DNA of 64,000 nt, taken from contig NZ_JADOBE010000008.1 in the NCBI RefSeq assembly GCF_015637705.1, positions 1-64,000 on the forward strand. Direction: 5' to 3'. Under the pieces are notes generated by a model. That model ran no database searches. It had not been told where the DNA came from and was given only the letters and a program-made list of their open reading frames with translations. The position numbers and the translations under genes were made by a program. Source of the stretch: Pseudomonas sp. N040 (GTDB lineage: Bacteria > Pseudomonadota > Gammaproteobacteria > Pseudomonadales > Pseudomonadaceae). The number at the start of each line of letters is the position of its first letter. Within the stretch, counting starts at the first letter, position 1. Below are positions 37,111-49,168 of this stretch, in pieces.

Positions 37111-37923
37111 ATGCGCCGGCTGCTCAGCGGTCTGCTGCCGGTGGCGTGCTGGTTGCTCTGTCTGCCCCTGGCCGGCGCTGCCGAGCGGGTGGTCTCGCTG
37201 GCCCCCTCGCTCACCGAGATGATGCTCGAACTGGGGGCTGCCGATCAGCTGGTCGGGGTGGTCGACGGAGCTGCGCGCCCGGCAGTCCTGGCGCAGCTGC
37301 CGGCGGTTGGCCGCCATGACCAGCTGGAACTGGAAACCCTGCTCAATCTGCAGCCCGACCTGCTGCTGGCGTGGTCGGACAGCCTGAGCGGGGAGCGCCG
37401 GCGGCAGTTGCAGCGCCTGGGTATTCCGCTGTTCGAGATGGCGCCGCGCAGCCTGGCGGATCTGGGCGCGGCCTTGGTGGCGCTGGGTGAGCGGGTCGGC
37501 CGCGCCGAGCAGGGCCAGCGCCTCGGCGCGCAGTTCGCCCGCCGCGTGCAGGCCCTGCGCCAGCAGTACCGGCGCCAGCCGTCGCTGCGGGTGTTCTATC
37601 AGGTCTGGGAGCGCCCGCTGTATACCCTCGGCGGCCGGCAGATCATCAGCGATGCGCTGCAGGTGTGTGGCGCGCGGAACGTGTTTGCCGGGCTGGACCT
37701 GCCGGCGCCGCAAGTCAGCGTGGAGGCGGTGCTGCAGGCGAACCCGGCGGTGATCCTGCTCAGCACGCCGCAACAGGCGGCCGCCTGGCAGGCCTGGCCG
37801 CAACTCGCTGCGGTGCAGCGCCAGCAGGTGTGGACGATCCCGGATGCGGGGCTGGAGCGGCCGAGCCTGCAGATGCTGGATGCCGTGGAGAAGCTCTGCC
37901 GGCAGCTGCAGCAGGCGCGCTGA
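37111..37923 (+). CDS. BtuF-like cobalamin/metallophore-binding protein
   Basis: Periplasmic class III binding protein of 270 residues with a signal peptide (MRRLLSGLLPVACWLLCLPL; cleavage near AGA-AE). The N-terminal lobe has VVSLAPSLTEMMLELGA, the long connecting helix spans about 145-165, and the C-lobe has GGRQIISDALQVCGARNVF. It resembles BtuF, the vitamin B12 receptor, but no BtuCD transporter is beside it. A role for a related siderophore or haem cannot be excluded. Confidence 0.85.
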   Translation: MRRLLSGLLPVACWLLCLPLAGAAERVVSLAPSLTEMMLELGAADQLVGVVDGAARPAVLAQLPAVGRHDQLELETLLNLQPDLLLAWSDSLSGERRRQLQRLGIPLFEMAPRSLADLGAALVALGERVGRAEQGQRLGAQFARRVQALRQQYRRQPSLRVFYQVWERPLYTLGGRQIISDALQVCGARNVFAGLDLPAPQVSVEAVLQANPAVILLSTPQQAAAWQAWPQLAAVQRQQVWTIPDAGLERPSLQMLDAVEKLCRQLQQAR

Positions 37924-38043
37924 AACAGCTACGCCCCGGACCCCCTGCGCGCTGGATAACCTTCTGCCTGGAGGCGGCAAATGCGCCGGCATGCCGCGCT
38001 TCGCGGAATTCAAGCCAGCCTGTGGGTCGGCAGCTCCGGATGG

Positions 38044-39345
38044 TTATGGTGCGGGTTGCAACTGCTGCAGCAACTTGATGGTCGGGTAGCCGTCGGCCGG
38101 CCAGCCCTGGGCCTGCTGGAAGGCGCGCACTGCCTTGCGGGTGTTGGCGCCGATGATGCCGTCGGCCGGTCCCGGATCGTAGCCCTGCTCGCTGAGTGCT
38201 TGCTGCAGGGCAATGCGCTGGCTGCGCCCGAGCATCGGCTCGTCCAGCGGCCAGGCGGCTTGTAGCGGAGCCTTGCCCAGCAGCCGGTCACCGAGCAAGC
38301 CAACCGCCAGCGCGTAGGCCGTCGAGTTGTTGTACTTGAGGATGGCGCGAAAGTTGTCGAACACCAGGAATGCCGGGCCACGATAACCGGCTGGCAGGAG
38401 CAGTGCGGCCTGGGCATCGCCCGGCAGGCCCGCCACGTCGCTGACCTGCACGCCCAGGTGCTGCCACTCGCGCAGCGGCCGGCGGTTGTCGGGGTCGGCC
38501 AGGGCGTAGTCGAAGTTGTGCTCGAGCCGGACTTCCAGGCCCCAGGGCTGGCCGCTCTGCCAGCCTGAAGCACCCAGGTAGTGGGCCGCGGAAGCCAGTG
38601 CGTCCGCCGACGAGTTCCAGATGTCGCGCCGGCCATCGCCATCGAAATCCACGGCATGGCTGTTGTAGGTAGTGGGGATGAACTGGGTCTGGCCCATGGC
38701 GCCAGCCCAGGAGCCACGCATGCGGGCGGCACTGATGTCGCCCCGTTGCAGGATGTTCAGCGCCGCCAGCAACTGGCTGCGGGCGAATTGCTGGCGACGG
38801 CCGGAATAGGCCAGGGTGGCCAGCGAACGAATCACCGATTGCTCGCCCATGAACTGGCCATAGCTGCTCTCCATGCCCCAGACTGCCACCAGGTAGGCCG
38901 CGTCCACGCCGAACTGGCGGTGAATCGCGGCCAGGCTGGCCTGTTCCTGCGCCAGCTTTGCCTGGCCGTTGCGCACCCGAACTGGCGAGGTAGCGCCAGC
39001 CAGGTATTCCCAGACCGGCCGGGCGAACTCCGGCTGGCTGCTGTCCGCGCGCAGCACCGAGGGATCTGGCGTGATGCCGGCAAAGGCCTGGTCGAAGGTC
39101 TGCGCGCTGATGCCCTGGGCCAGCGCCTCGCTGCGCAACTGGCTGCGCCACTCGGCAAAGCTCAAGGCCGGCTGGGGCTGCGGCGCTGCCGCCGGTTGGC
39201 TGGGGGGTTGGCTGCTGACCGCCATGGCTGGCGGACTGGCTGCGGCCGCGGGATTGGCCGGCTGTTCGGCACAGGCGCTGCACAGCAGGGCCAGGCTGGC
39301 CAGCAGGGTGCGGGCGGAGCGGTTGAAAGTATGGCGTTGCTGCAT
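38044..39345 (-). CDS. Soluble/lipoprotein lytic transglycosylase B with peptidoglycan-binding domain
   Basis: Cleaves the MurNAc-GlcNAc bond of peptidoglycan to a 1,6-anhydro product. It has 433 residues: signal with a possible lipid-acceptor cysteine at 25 (LLCSAC), Pro/Ala/Gln linker, catalytic MltB domain with Glu159 (WGMESSYGQF) and GAMGQTQFIP, and a C-terminal PG_binding_1 repeat (PADGIIGANTRKAVRAFQQ). It matches P. aeruginosa SltB3 (PA3992) as I recall it. It lies 4 bases after holA. Confidence 0.9.
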   Translation of the reverse strand: MQQRHTFNRSARTLLASLALLCSACAEQPANPAAAASPPAMAVSSQPPSQPAAAPQPQPALSFAEWRSQLRSEALAQGISAQTFDQAFAGITPDPSVLRADSSQPEFARPVWEYLAGATSPVRVRNGQAKLAQEQASLAAIHRQFGVDAAYLVAVWGMESSYGQFMGEQSVIRSLATLAYSGRRQQFARSQLLAALNILQRGDISAARMRGSWAGAMGQTQFIPTTYNSHAVDFDGDGRRDIWNSSADALASAAHYLGASGWQSGQPWGLEVRLEHNFDYALADPDNRRPLREWQHLGVQVSDVAGLPGDAQAALLLPAGYRGPAFLVFDNFRAILKYNNSTAYALAVGLLGDRLLGKAPLQAAWPLDEPMLGRSQRIALQQALSEQGYDPGPADGIIGANTRKAVRAFQQAQGWPADGYPTIKLLQQLQPAP

Positions 39346-39349
39346 GGGT

Positions 39350-40384
39350 TCATGCCTCCAGGGGTAGGCGCTGCCCGGCCAGCTTCAGGCACAGTCGCGC
39401 CAGGCTGTTCCACGGATCGCCGGGCGCCTGGCCCTTGATCTGCGCATCGATTTGCTGGGCATCCAGCAGCAGGTGGTTGAGCTGCCGGGCCGTGTGGCGT
39501 TGCAGGGCTTTGCCGAGCAGCGGCTTGCGCTTGTCCCAGACCGGCGGCCGGGCCGCAGCAAAGGCGCGCTCCAGCGCCGTGCCCTGGCTGACTTGCAGGG
39601 CCAGCCCGGCCAGCAGGCGGATCTCGCGGGCCAGCATGGCGCAAATGAACAGCGGCTCCTCGCCTTCCCCGCGCAGGCCTTCGAGCATGCGCAGGGCCTG
39701 GGTGGCGGCACCGTTGAGGGTGGCGTCGAGCAGGCCGAAGACATCGAAACGCGCGCTGTCGGCGACGGCAGCCAGGACCTGGGCAACGTCGATCTGCTGG
39801 CCGTCCGCCACCAGCCTGAGCTTCTCGATCTCCTGGGCGGCAGCCAGCAGGTTGCCCTGGACCCGCTCGGCGATCAGTTCGACGGCCGCCTGGCTGGCAT
39901 TCAGCCCTGCCTGGGCCAGACGCTGGCGAATCCACTGCGGCAGCTGGCTGGTTTCCACAGGCCAGATCTGCACGAACTGGCAATCGCCGCCGTCGATCAG
40001 GGCCTTGGCCCACTTGGTCTTCTGTGCGCTGCCATCCAGTTTCGGCAGGCTGATCAGCAGCAGGGTGTCTGCGGCGGGGCGGGCCAGGTAGTCGAGCAGT
40101 GCGGCGGCCCCCTTGTCCCCCGGCTTGCCGCCGGGGATGCGCAGCTCCAGCAGGCGCTGCTCGGCGAACAGCGACAGGCTGGCGCCAGCCTGGTAGAGCA
40201 GGTTCCAGTCGAAGCTGGCATCGACCTGCAACACCTGGCGTTCGCTGAAGCCTTTGCTGCGCGCACTCTGGCGAATGGCGTCGCAGGCTTCCTGGCAGAG
40301 CAGCGGGTCGTCACCGCTGACCGCATAGACTGCAGCCAGGTTGCCCTGAAGGTGCTTGGTCAGTTGTGCGCTGTTGAGCTTCAT
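39350..40384 (-). CDS. holA: DNA polymerase III delta subunit
   Basis: Clamp-loader subunit that opens the beta sliding clamp. It has 344 residues, the usual length. An AAA+-like fold without a Walker A motif is expected; the N-terminus KLNSAQLTKHLQGNLAAVYAVSGDDP and the segment LAREIRLLAGLALQ (in part) fit HolA. It belongs to the leuS-lptE-holA series. Confidence 0.93.
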   Translation of the reverse strand: MKLNSAQLTKHLQGNLAAVYAVSGDDPLLCQEACDAIRQSARSKGFSERQVLQVDASFDWNLLYQAGASLSLFAEQRLLELRIPGGKPGDKGAAALLDYLARPAADTLLLISLPKLDGSAQKTKWAKALIDGGDCQFVQIWPVETSQLPQWIRQRLAQAGLNASQAAVELIAERVQGNLLAAAQEIEKLRLVADGQQIDVAQVLAAVADSARFDVFGLLDATLNGAATQALRMLEGLRGEGEEPLFICAMLAREIRLLAGLALQVSQGTALERAFAAARPPVWDKRKPLLGKALQRHTARQLNHLLLDAQQIDAQIKGQAPGDPWNSLARLCLKLAGQRLPLEA

Positions 40385-40426
40385 TGGCGGCAGGTCTGCG
40401 GGGCCTCGCGGGCGGCCCCGGGCGGC

Positions 40427-41056
40427 TTATTCGGCCGGAAGTTGCAGGGGAATCTGCGGCAGTTCGATCGGCGATTGCTGCTGTTGCAGGGCTGCATCGG
40501 CCTTGCGCGCGGCTTCCAGCGCGTCCGCCTCGGCCTGGGCGCGGGCGTCCGCCTTGGCTTGCAGCGCATCCAGCTGCGCCGGGGTGAGCATCTGCACGCG
40601 GGTCAGCAACTGCTGCACCATGGCGGCAGTCATCTCATTGTCCAGTTGAATTCGGCTTTCGCTGGCGCCGGCGATGTTGTTCTCGTCGGTTACGTAGGTG
40701 CGCTGGATTTCCAGCTGGTTGCTCAGCAGCGGTTGCCGGTTCTTGCCGAGGATGGCGTACTCCAGCGTCTTGGTCAGCTCGGTTTCGGCGCCCTGCGCTT
40801 TGGAGGTGAAGCTGACCGTGCGCGAGAATTGCTGTTCGCGGGTCAGTGCCAGCGTATAGGGCGCCGTATCGGTAACCTGCACGCCGTTGCTTTCCAGGCC
40901 CTTGCGGGTCAGCTGTACGGTCTGGCCATAGGCATTGCGCGCACTCAGGCCCAGTTCGGTAAGACCGAACTGCATGTCGCCAGTGCCGCGCAGCTGGAAG
41001 CCGCAGGCCGAGATCAGGGCGCTCAGGCCGAGGAGCAGCAGGTTGCGTTTCATCAT
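40427..41056 (-). CDS. lptE: LPS-assembly lipoprotein LptE
   Basis: Outer-membrane lipoprotein plug of the LptD LPS translocon. It has 209 residues with lipobox SAC at Cys18 (MMKRNLLLLGLSALISACGF). The ATG at 41056 is chosen for its spacing from GGGAG; the next codon is also ATG. The C-terminal tail is rich in Ala, Gln and acidic residues. In the leuS-lptE-holA order typical of gammaproteobacteria. Confidence 0.94.
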   Translation of the reverse strand: MMKRNLLLLGLSALISACGFQLRGTGDMQFGLTELGLSARNAYGQTVQLTRKGLESNGVQVTDTAPYTLALTREQQFSRTVSFTSKAQGAETELTKTLEYAILGKNRQPLLSNQLEIQRTYVTDENNIAGASESRIQLDNEMTAAMVQQLLTRVQMLTPAQLDALQAKADARAQAEADALEAARKADAALQQQQSPIELPQIPLQLPAE

Positions 41057-41106
41057 GTGTGTTCTCCCTGGAAAGCTGCGGTGCGCGGGTTAGGCGCCCG
41101 GTTCAA

Positions 41107-43869
<2,763 letters not shown>

Positions 43870-43908
43870 TCAGAAAAGAGTCATGGCGAATGCAACTGGG
43901 GGTGCGGG

Positions 43909-44343
43909 ATGCGGCGATCAAGGCTGGACGCAGCGGAGACAGGGCCTTATGGGCACCTGCTGCAGCGCTTGGCGTTGGCACTGGAAGAGGTGGATACGGC
44001 CAGCCACTTGCACCGCGAGCCCCCGGTCGAGCTGGAACTCAGCGGCCTGAGCCGCGCCGAGCTGGAGTTGATCCGCGCCTACACCGAGCGTGACCTGCCG
44101 TGGTTGCGCGGCTGGCATGCGGCGGCCGAGGAGTTGGCGCAGGCGGAGCCGCGTTCGCTGCGCCCGCCGGCCGAGGGCCGACAGCCGCTCAAGACCAGCG
44201 TGCGCCGGCCGCTACTGGCCAGGAAACGCCAGCCACTGAGCTGTGCCCTGTGCGGCAGCCTGGCCGACTGGAAGTACGGCAAAGGCGCACAAGCCTGCAA
44301 GACCTGCGGCTCGCAGTTGTTCCGGGCAGGCAATCCCCGCTAG
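43909..44343 (+). CDS. Zinc-ribbon DUF1451-type protein
   Basis: A 144-residue protein with a helical N-terminal region and a C-terminal zinc ribbon: Cys pairs CALC and CKTC (SCALCGSLADWKYGKGAQ, then ACKTCGSQLF). The ATG at 43909 follows GGGGG; the gene is divergent from leuS. The family is uncharacterised. Gene order lnt, YdcF-like, zinc ribbon, leuS occurs in Pseudomonas. Confidence 0.78.
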   Translation: MRRSRLDAAETGPYGHLLQRLALALEEVDTASHLHREPPVELELSGLSRAELELIRAYTERDLPWLRGWHAAAEELAQAEPRSLRPPAEGRQPLKTSVRRPLLARKRQPLSCALCGSLADWKYGKGAQACKTCGSQLFRAGNPR

Positions 44344-44372
44344 TCTGGCGGCCTCCTGTGGGGAGGTGGCCA

Positions 44373-45128
44373 ATGCCCCTGCGTTACATCTTCAAGCAAT
44401 TACTCTTGCCGCCTTCCGGCCTGCTGCTCCTGCTGCTGGCCGGCTGGGTGCTGCGCCGGCGCTATCCGGGCCTGGCACGCGGCTGCTTTATCGGCGGTCT
44501 GGCGGGACTCTGGCTGATGAGCCTGCCGGTAGCTGTCGAGTGGACGGCGCGCGCCCTGGAGCAGGAGCCGCCGCTGGTCGCATCGGGCTGGGCGCAGCTG
44601 GCGGAGCGGGCACAGGTCATCGTGGTGCTTGGCGGCGGGCGGGAAATGGCCGATCCGGCCTGGGGCGGCGAGCAGCCCAGCCTGCTGTCGCTGGAACGCC
44701 TGCGCTATGCGGCACGCCTGGCCAGGGCCAGCGACTTGCCGCTGCTGACTTCCGGCGGCCTGCATTTCGGCGCGCCGCCCAGCGAGGCCGCCCTGCTGGC
44801 ACAGGTGCTGCAGCGTGACTACGGCTTGGTGGTGCGCTGGCAGGAAGGGCGGAGCCGCACCACCGCAGAAAATGCCCGGGAAGTGGCGCGGCTGCTGCAG
44901 GCCGAAGGTATCAGCCGCGTGGTGCTGGTGACCCAGGCCTGGCACATGCCGCGGGCGCGCCGGAGTTTCGAGCAGGTCGGACTGCAGGTGCTGCCCGCCC
45001 CCTTCGGTTATCTGGGCGTGCCCAATGGCCGCCCGCTGGGCGGCTGGCTGCCCGAGGCGCGGGCCTTCTGGCAGAGCAGCCTGCTGCTCAACGAGGCGCT
45101 CGGCCAGCTGGCTTATCGGCTGCTCTAG
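44373..45128 (+). CDS. YdcF/ElyC-like DUF218 protein
   Basis: Inner-membrane anchored protein of 251 residues. Two N-terminal hydrophobic segments (about 10-60) precede a DUF218 domain with VIVVLGGGRE near residue 86, SGG near 130 and RTTAENAREVARLL near 170. E. coli ElyC affects envelope and peptidoglycan precursor metabolism, and YdcF binds SAM; the role here is unknown. A GGGGAGG site precedes the ATG. The last 41 bases overlap the 3' end of lnt on the other strand. Confidence 0.87.
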   Translation: MPLRYIFKQLLLPPSGLLLLLLAGWVLRRRYPGLARGCFIGGLAGLWLMSLPVAVEWTARALEQEPPLVASGWAQLAERAQVIVVLGGGREMADPAWGGEQPSLLSLERLRYAARLARASDLPLLTSGGLHFGAPPSEAALLAQVLQRDYGLVVRWQEGRSRTTAENAREVARLLQAEGISRVVLVTQAWHMPRARRSFEQVGLQVLPAPFGYLGVPNGRPLGGWLPEARAFWQSSLLLNEALGQLAYRLL

Positions 45129-46632
45129 AAGCCTTGCGGCCCCGCGCCGCCGTCAGCAGCAGCACGGCGCAGAGCAGCAGTAGCGGCCAGCTGCGCCAGC
45201 GCAGGTAGGGCGTCAGGCCCTGCATCGGCAGGACTTCGCCATACAGCACGCCCTGCTCGAATTGCGCCAGGCGGGTACTGATCTGGCCAAACGGGTCGAT
45301 CAGCGCGGTCACCCCGGTGTTGGTGGCGCGAATCATCCAGCGGCCGGCTTCCAGCGCACGCATCTGCGCCATCTGCAGGTGCTGCAGCGGGCCGATCGAG
45401 CGGCCGAACCAGGCGTCGTTGCTCACCGTCAGCAGCAGTTGGCTGCGGGCGGCCAGGCCGGCGGCAAATTCCGGATAGACCACTTCGTAGCAGATGTAGG
45501 GGGCGATCTGGTATCCGCGGGCCTGCAGCAATGGCTGGTCGGCCGGGCCGCGGGCGAAATCGGACATGGGCAGGTCGAAGAAGGCGATCAATCCGCGCAG
45601 CAGGTCCTGCAGCGGCACGTATTCGCCGAAGGGCACCAGCTTCTGCTTGAGGTAGGTGCCGTCGCCCTGGCCGGCCACGGTGATGGCGTTGTAGTAGCGC
45701 TTGTTGCCGGCGCTATCGACTTCGCGCACCGGTATTCCGGTGAGCAGTGCGCTGTTGCGGCTGCGGGCGAAGCCGGCCATGCCGGCCAGGTAGTCGCTGG
45801 CATAGTCCTTGAGTACCGGGACGGCGGTTTCCGGCCAGACGATCAGGTCGACCCGCCGGGCGCCGATGCTCAGGTCGCGGTACAGCGCCAGTTGCGCATT
45901 GAGCTGTGCCGGGTCCCATTTCATGTTCTGCTCGACATTGCCCTGGATCGCCGCCACCGACAGGGCCGGGCCGGCTGGCGTGGTCCAGCTGTGCTGCTGC
46001 AGGCTCCAGCCGCCGGCCCAGAACAGCAGGAGAACGAGCAGGCTGGCGCTGAAGGCGCGCGGCCGGGTGCGCACGCGCGGCAGATTGACCAGCAGCGCGG
46101 CGCTGCCGGCCAGCACGAAGCCGATCAGCCAGACCCCGCCCAGCGGGGCCAGCCCGGCGAGCGGGCCGTCCAGCTGGCTGTAGCCGGCATACAGCCAGGG
46201 AAAGCCGGTGAGGAACCAGCCGCGAAAAGCCTCCTGTGCCACCCACAGGGCGCCGAAGGCCAGCGCATCGCCCGGCCCGCGGCCGTTGCGCAGCCAGCGG
46301 CTCCACAGCCAGGCCGGCAGGGCGAAGAACAGCGCCACGGCCGCGCTGAACAGCAGCATGAGAAAGCCCGCCAGCAGCGGCGAAGCATTGCCATAGACAT
46401 TGATGCTGACGTAGATCCAGCTGGTACCGGCGCCGAACAGGCCGAAGCCATAGCACCAGCCGCGCCACAGGGCGGCCTTCGGCGCCAGTTCACGCAGGCC
46501 CAGGTAGAACAGGCCGAGCGACAGCAGGGCCAGCGGCCAGTAGTCGAACGGGGCCATGCTCAGCGGGGTGAGCGCGCCGGCAGCCAGCGCCAGCAGGTTG
46601 CCCGGCCAGCCGGGTCTGGTAATCCACTGCAT
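45088..46632 (-). CDS. lnt: Apolipoprotein N-acyltransferase
   Basis: Inner-membrane enzyme that adds the third acyl chain to lipoproteins. It has 514 residues: about seven N-terminal membrane segments, then a nitrilase-like domain with the catalytic Glu268 (WPETAVP), Lys331 (KLVPFGEYVP) and Cys381 (YICYEVVYPE). It follows corC in the miaB-phoH-ybeY-corC-lnt series. Its 3' end overlaps the convergent YdcF-like gene by 41 bases. Confidence 0.96.
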   Translation of the reverse strand: MQWITRPGWPGNLLALAAGALTPLSMAPFDYWPLALLSLGLFYLGLRELAPKAALWRGWCYGFGLFGAGTSWIYVSINVYGNASPLLAGFLMLLFSAAVALFFALPAWLWSRWLRNGRGPGDALAFGALWVAQEAFRGWFLTGFPWLYAGYSQLDGPLAGLAPLGGVWLIGFVLAGSAALLVNLPRVRTRPRAFSASLLVLLLFWAGGWSLQQHSWTTPAGPALSVAAIQGNVEQNMKWDPAQLNAQLALYRDLSIGARRVDLIVWPETAVPVLKDYASDYLAGMAGFARSRNSALLTGIPVREVDSAGNKRYYNAITVAGQGDGTYLKQKLVPFGEYVPLQDLLRGLIAFFDLPMSDFARGPADQPLLQARGYQIAPYICYEVVYPEFAAGLAARSQLLLTVSNDAWFGRSIGPLQHLQMAQMRALEAGRWMIRATNTGVTALIDPFGQISTRLAQFEQGVLYGEVLPMQGLTPYLRWRSWPLLLLCAVLLLTAARGRKASRAADKPAGRAPR

Positions 46633-46716
46633 TGGAAATCCTTGGAGAGGTCGGTTTGGCCGGGCCAGCCCGCTGCCGGCCGCGGAGGCGCTGTCACAGC
46701 GGGGCAGCGCGGCGGC

Positions 46717-47556
46717 TCAGCTGTTCAGCGGGGTTACCCGCAGCAGGTGGATGCGGCGGCTGTCGGCGTTGATGATGCGAAAGCGGAAGGCGCCGATCTC
46801 GGTCACTTCGTTGCGCATCGGCAGGTGGCCGAAGGCGCTCATGACCAGGCCGCCGATGGTGTCGAACTCGTCTTCGGAGTAGTCGCATTCGAAGAAGTCG
46901 TTGAAGCTGTCGATCGGGGTCAGCGCCTTGACGATGAAGTCGCCGCTGGGCAGCGGCTTGATGTAGCTGTCCTCCTCGACGTCGTGCTCGTCCTCGATCT
47001 CGCCGACGATCTGCTCCAGCACGTCCTCGATGGTCACCAGGCCCGCCACGCCGCCGTATTCGTCGATGACGATGGCCATGTGCTGGCGCTTGGCGCGGAA
47101 CTCCTTGAGCAGCACATTCAGGCGCTTGGATTCGGGCACGAAGGTTACCGGGCGCAGCAGCTGGCGGATGTCGAACCGCTGCTCGGAGCCTTGCAGGATC
47201 AGCGGCAGCAGATCCTTCGCCAGGAGGATGCCGAGCACCTCGTCCAGGCTTTCGCCGGTGACCGGATAGCGCGAGTGGGCGGCTTCGACCACCGCGGGGA
47301 GGAATTCGGCCGGGCTCTGCTCGACCTTGATGCTCATCATCTGCGAGCGCGGCACCATGATGTCGCGGACCTGCAGGTCGGCGACCTGGATGGCGCCTTC
47401 GACAATCGCCAGCGCATCGCTGTCGAGCAGCTTGTTGTGATGCGCGTCGCGCAGGATGTCCAGCAGTTCCTTGCGGTTTCTCGGCTCGTGCGCAAAGGCC
47501 TGGCTCAGCTTGCCCAGCCAGGATTTGTGCTCGTTGCTCGATCGGTCTTCGCTCAT
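46717..47556 (-). CDS. corC: CorC/YbeX CBS-domain protein
   Basis: Cytoplasmic protein of 279 residues with two CBS domains (about 68-190; [32 protein letters not shown]) and a C-terminal CorC/HlyC domain (about 205-279). It has been linked to magnesium/cobalt efflux in Salmonella and, as YbeX in E. coli, to ribosome maturation; its neighbours ybeY and phoH fit the latter. Confidence 0.94.
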   Translation of the reverse strand: MSEDRSSNEHKSWLGKLSQAFAHEPRNRKELLDILRDAHHNKLLDSDALAIVEGAIQVADLQVRDIMVPRSQMMSIKVEQSPAEFLPAVVEAAHSRYPVTGESLDEVLGILLAKDLLPLILQGSEQRFDIRQLLRPVTFVPESKRLNVLLKEFRAKRQHMAIVIDEYGGVAGLVTIEDVLEQIVGEIEDEHDVEEDSYIKPLPSGDFIVKALTPIDSFNDFFECDYSEDEFDTIGGLVMSAFGHLPMRNEVTEIGAFRFRIINADSRRIHLLRVTPLNS

Positions 47557-47589
47557 GGTGTTTTACCCGGGTACCTACTGTATTGGTGG

Positions 47590-48045
47590 TTATTCGTCAT
47601 CGTACGGATCAGGGTGGCCCAGTTCAGCCAGCAATTCCCGTTCCAGGGTTTCCATTTCCTCGGCTTCGGCCTCGTCGATATGGTCATAGCCGAGCAGGTG
47701 CAGGCAGCCGTGGATCACCAGGTGGGCCCAGTGCGCGGGCAGCGTCTTGCCCTGTTCGGCAGCCTCGCGGGCCACCACCGGGGCGCAGATCACCAGGTCG
47801 CCGAGCAGCGGAATGTCGAGCAGGCCGTCGGGAATGTCGGCCGGGAAAGACAGCACGTTGGTGGCGTAGTCCTTGTGCCGCCAGGTGTGGTTGAGCTCGC
47901 GGGCTTCGGCTTCGTCGACCAGGCGGATAGTCAGTTCCGAGTCGGCCGTGCGCTGGCGCAGGGCCAGTTCGCACCAGCGGCGAAAGTCGGCAGCGCTCGG
48001 CAGGTCGGGCGCCGTGCTGGCCAGCTGCAGGTCCAGTTCAAGCAT
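47590..48045 (-). CDS. ybeY: Endoribonuclease YbeY
   Basis: Zinc-dependent RNase for 16S rRNA maturation and ribosome quality control. The ATG at 48045 ([15 protein letters not shown]) gives 151 residues and overlaps phoH by 8 bases. The metal site [11 protein letters not shown] (HxxxHxxxxxH) is intact. In operon with phoH and corC. Confidence 0.96.
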   Translation of the reverse strand: MLELDLQLASTAPDLPSAADFRRWCELALRQRTADSELTIRLVDEAEARELNHTWRHKDYATNVLSFPADIPDGLLDIPLLGDLVICAPVVAREAAEQGKTLPAHWAHLVIHGCLHLLGYDHIDEAEAEEMETLERELLAELGHPDPYDDE

Positions 48046-49057
48046 GCCCGCTGCCTGCTTCCGGGGTGCCCGTCTGTTTGTCGTGCTTGCCGTGCAGGCG
48101 GTTCTCGTGACGCTCGTAGGCTTCGACGATGCGCTGCACCAGCGGATGGCGCACCACATCCTTGGGCTGGAAATGGGTGAAGGCAATGCCGGGCACGTCG
48201 CGCAGCACGTCGATCACGTGGCTCAGCCCGGACTTGGTGCCGCGCGGCAGGTCGACCTGGGTGATGTCGCCGGTGATCACCGCGGTGGAGCCGAAGCCGA
48301 TGCGGGTGAGGAACATCTTCATCTGCTCGACGGTGGTGTTCTGGCTCTCGTCGAGGATGATGAAGCTGTTGTTCAGGGTGCGCCCGCGCATGTAGGCCAG
48401 CGGCGCGACTTCGATGACCTGGCGCTCGATCAGCTTGGCCACGGCCTCGAAGCCGAGCATTTCATAGAGCGCGTCGTACAGCGGGCGCAGGTAGGGGTCG
48501 ATCTTCTGCGACAGGTCGCCGGGCAGGAAGCCGAGCTTTTCGCCCGCCTCGACCGCCGGGCGCACCAGCAGGATGCGGCGGATCTGCTCGCGCTCCAGGG
48601 CGTCCACCGCGCAGGCTACCGCCAGGTAGGTCTTGCCGGTGCCGGCCGGGCCGATGCCGAAATTGATGTCGTGCTCGAGGATCGATTTGACGTAGCGCTG
48701 CTGGTTGGTGCCGCGCGGGCGGATCATGCCCTTGCGCGTCTTCAGGCTGACGCTGGCGTCGTTCTTTTCGCTGCCCAGGTCCTCGACGGCAGACTCCTGC
48801 AGGAACAGGTGCACCAGGTCGGGGCTCAGCTGGCTGGCGCTGGTTTCCCGGTACAGGCGGCGCAGGAGAAACTCGGCGGCCTGGGTGCGGCGCGCATCGC
48901 CGATCAGTTCGAACTGGTTGCCGCGGTTGCGGATCTCGATGGCCAGGCGCTGTTCAATCAGGCGCAGGTGCTCGTCGAGTTGCCCGCACAGGTTGGCGAA
49001 GCGCTGTGCATCGAAGGGTTCTAGGGTGAATCTGTGGAGTTCCAGGGTCGCGTTCAA
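48038..49057 (-). CDS. ybeZ: PhoH-like ATPase YbeZ
   Basis: Cytoplasmic P-loop NTPase that works with YbeY in RNA metabolism. It has 339 residues. The N-terminal RNA-binding-like region is followed by Walker [12 protein letters not shown] near residue 135 and Walker [10 protein letters not shown] near 230. It overlaps ybeY by 8 bases; miaB lies upstream, 111 bases away. Confidence 0.95.
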   Translation of the reverse strand: MNATLELHRFTLEPFDAQRFANLCGQLDEHLRLIEQRLAIEIRNRGNQFELIGDARRTQAAEFLLRRLYRETSASQLSPDLVHLFLQESAVEDLGSEKNDASVSLKTRKGMIRPRGTNQQRYVKSILEHDINFGIGPAGTGKTYLAVACAVDALEREQIRRILLVRPAVEAGEKLGFLPGDLSQKIDPYLRPLYDALYEMLGFEAVAKLIERQVIEVAPLAYMRGRTLNNSFIILDESQNTTVEQMKMFLTRIGFGSTAVITGDITQVDLPRGTKSGLSHVIDVLRDVPGIAFTHFQPKDVVRHPLVQRIVEAYERHENRLHGKHDKQTGTPEAGSGHA

Positions 49058-49168
49058 GGTGGTGTGCTGGCCGCCTGCAGGCAGAAAAGGAGTGGCAAGA
49101 ATAAACCTCGGCGGGCCCTGCGGGAAGTCACAGGCGTGCCCGGCCGGGCGGATTGGCGGCGCGTCGCG

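Noticed and set aside
37924-38043. A small gene in the 120-bp gap between the BtuF-like and transglycosylase genes
   Set aside because: Short frames exist, but none has a start with a ribosome-binding site and recognisable content; no terminator is clear either.
45262-48180. A 972-codon plus-strand frame over lnt, corC and ybeY
   Set aside because: Low-complexity Gln/Ala/Arg translation opposite three well-supported genes.
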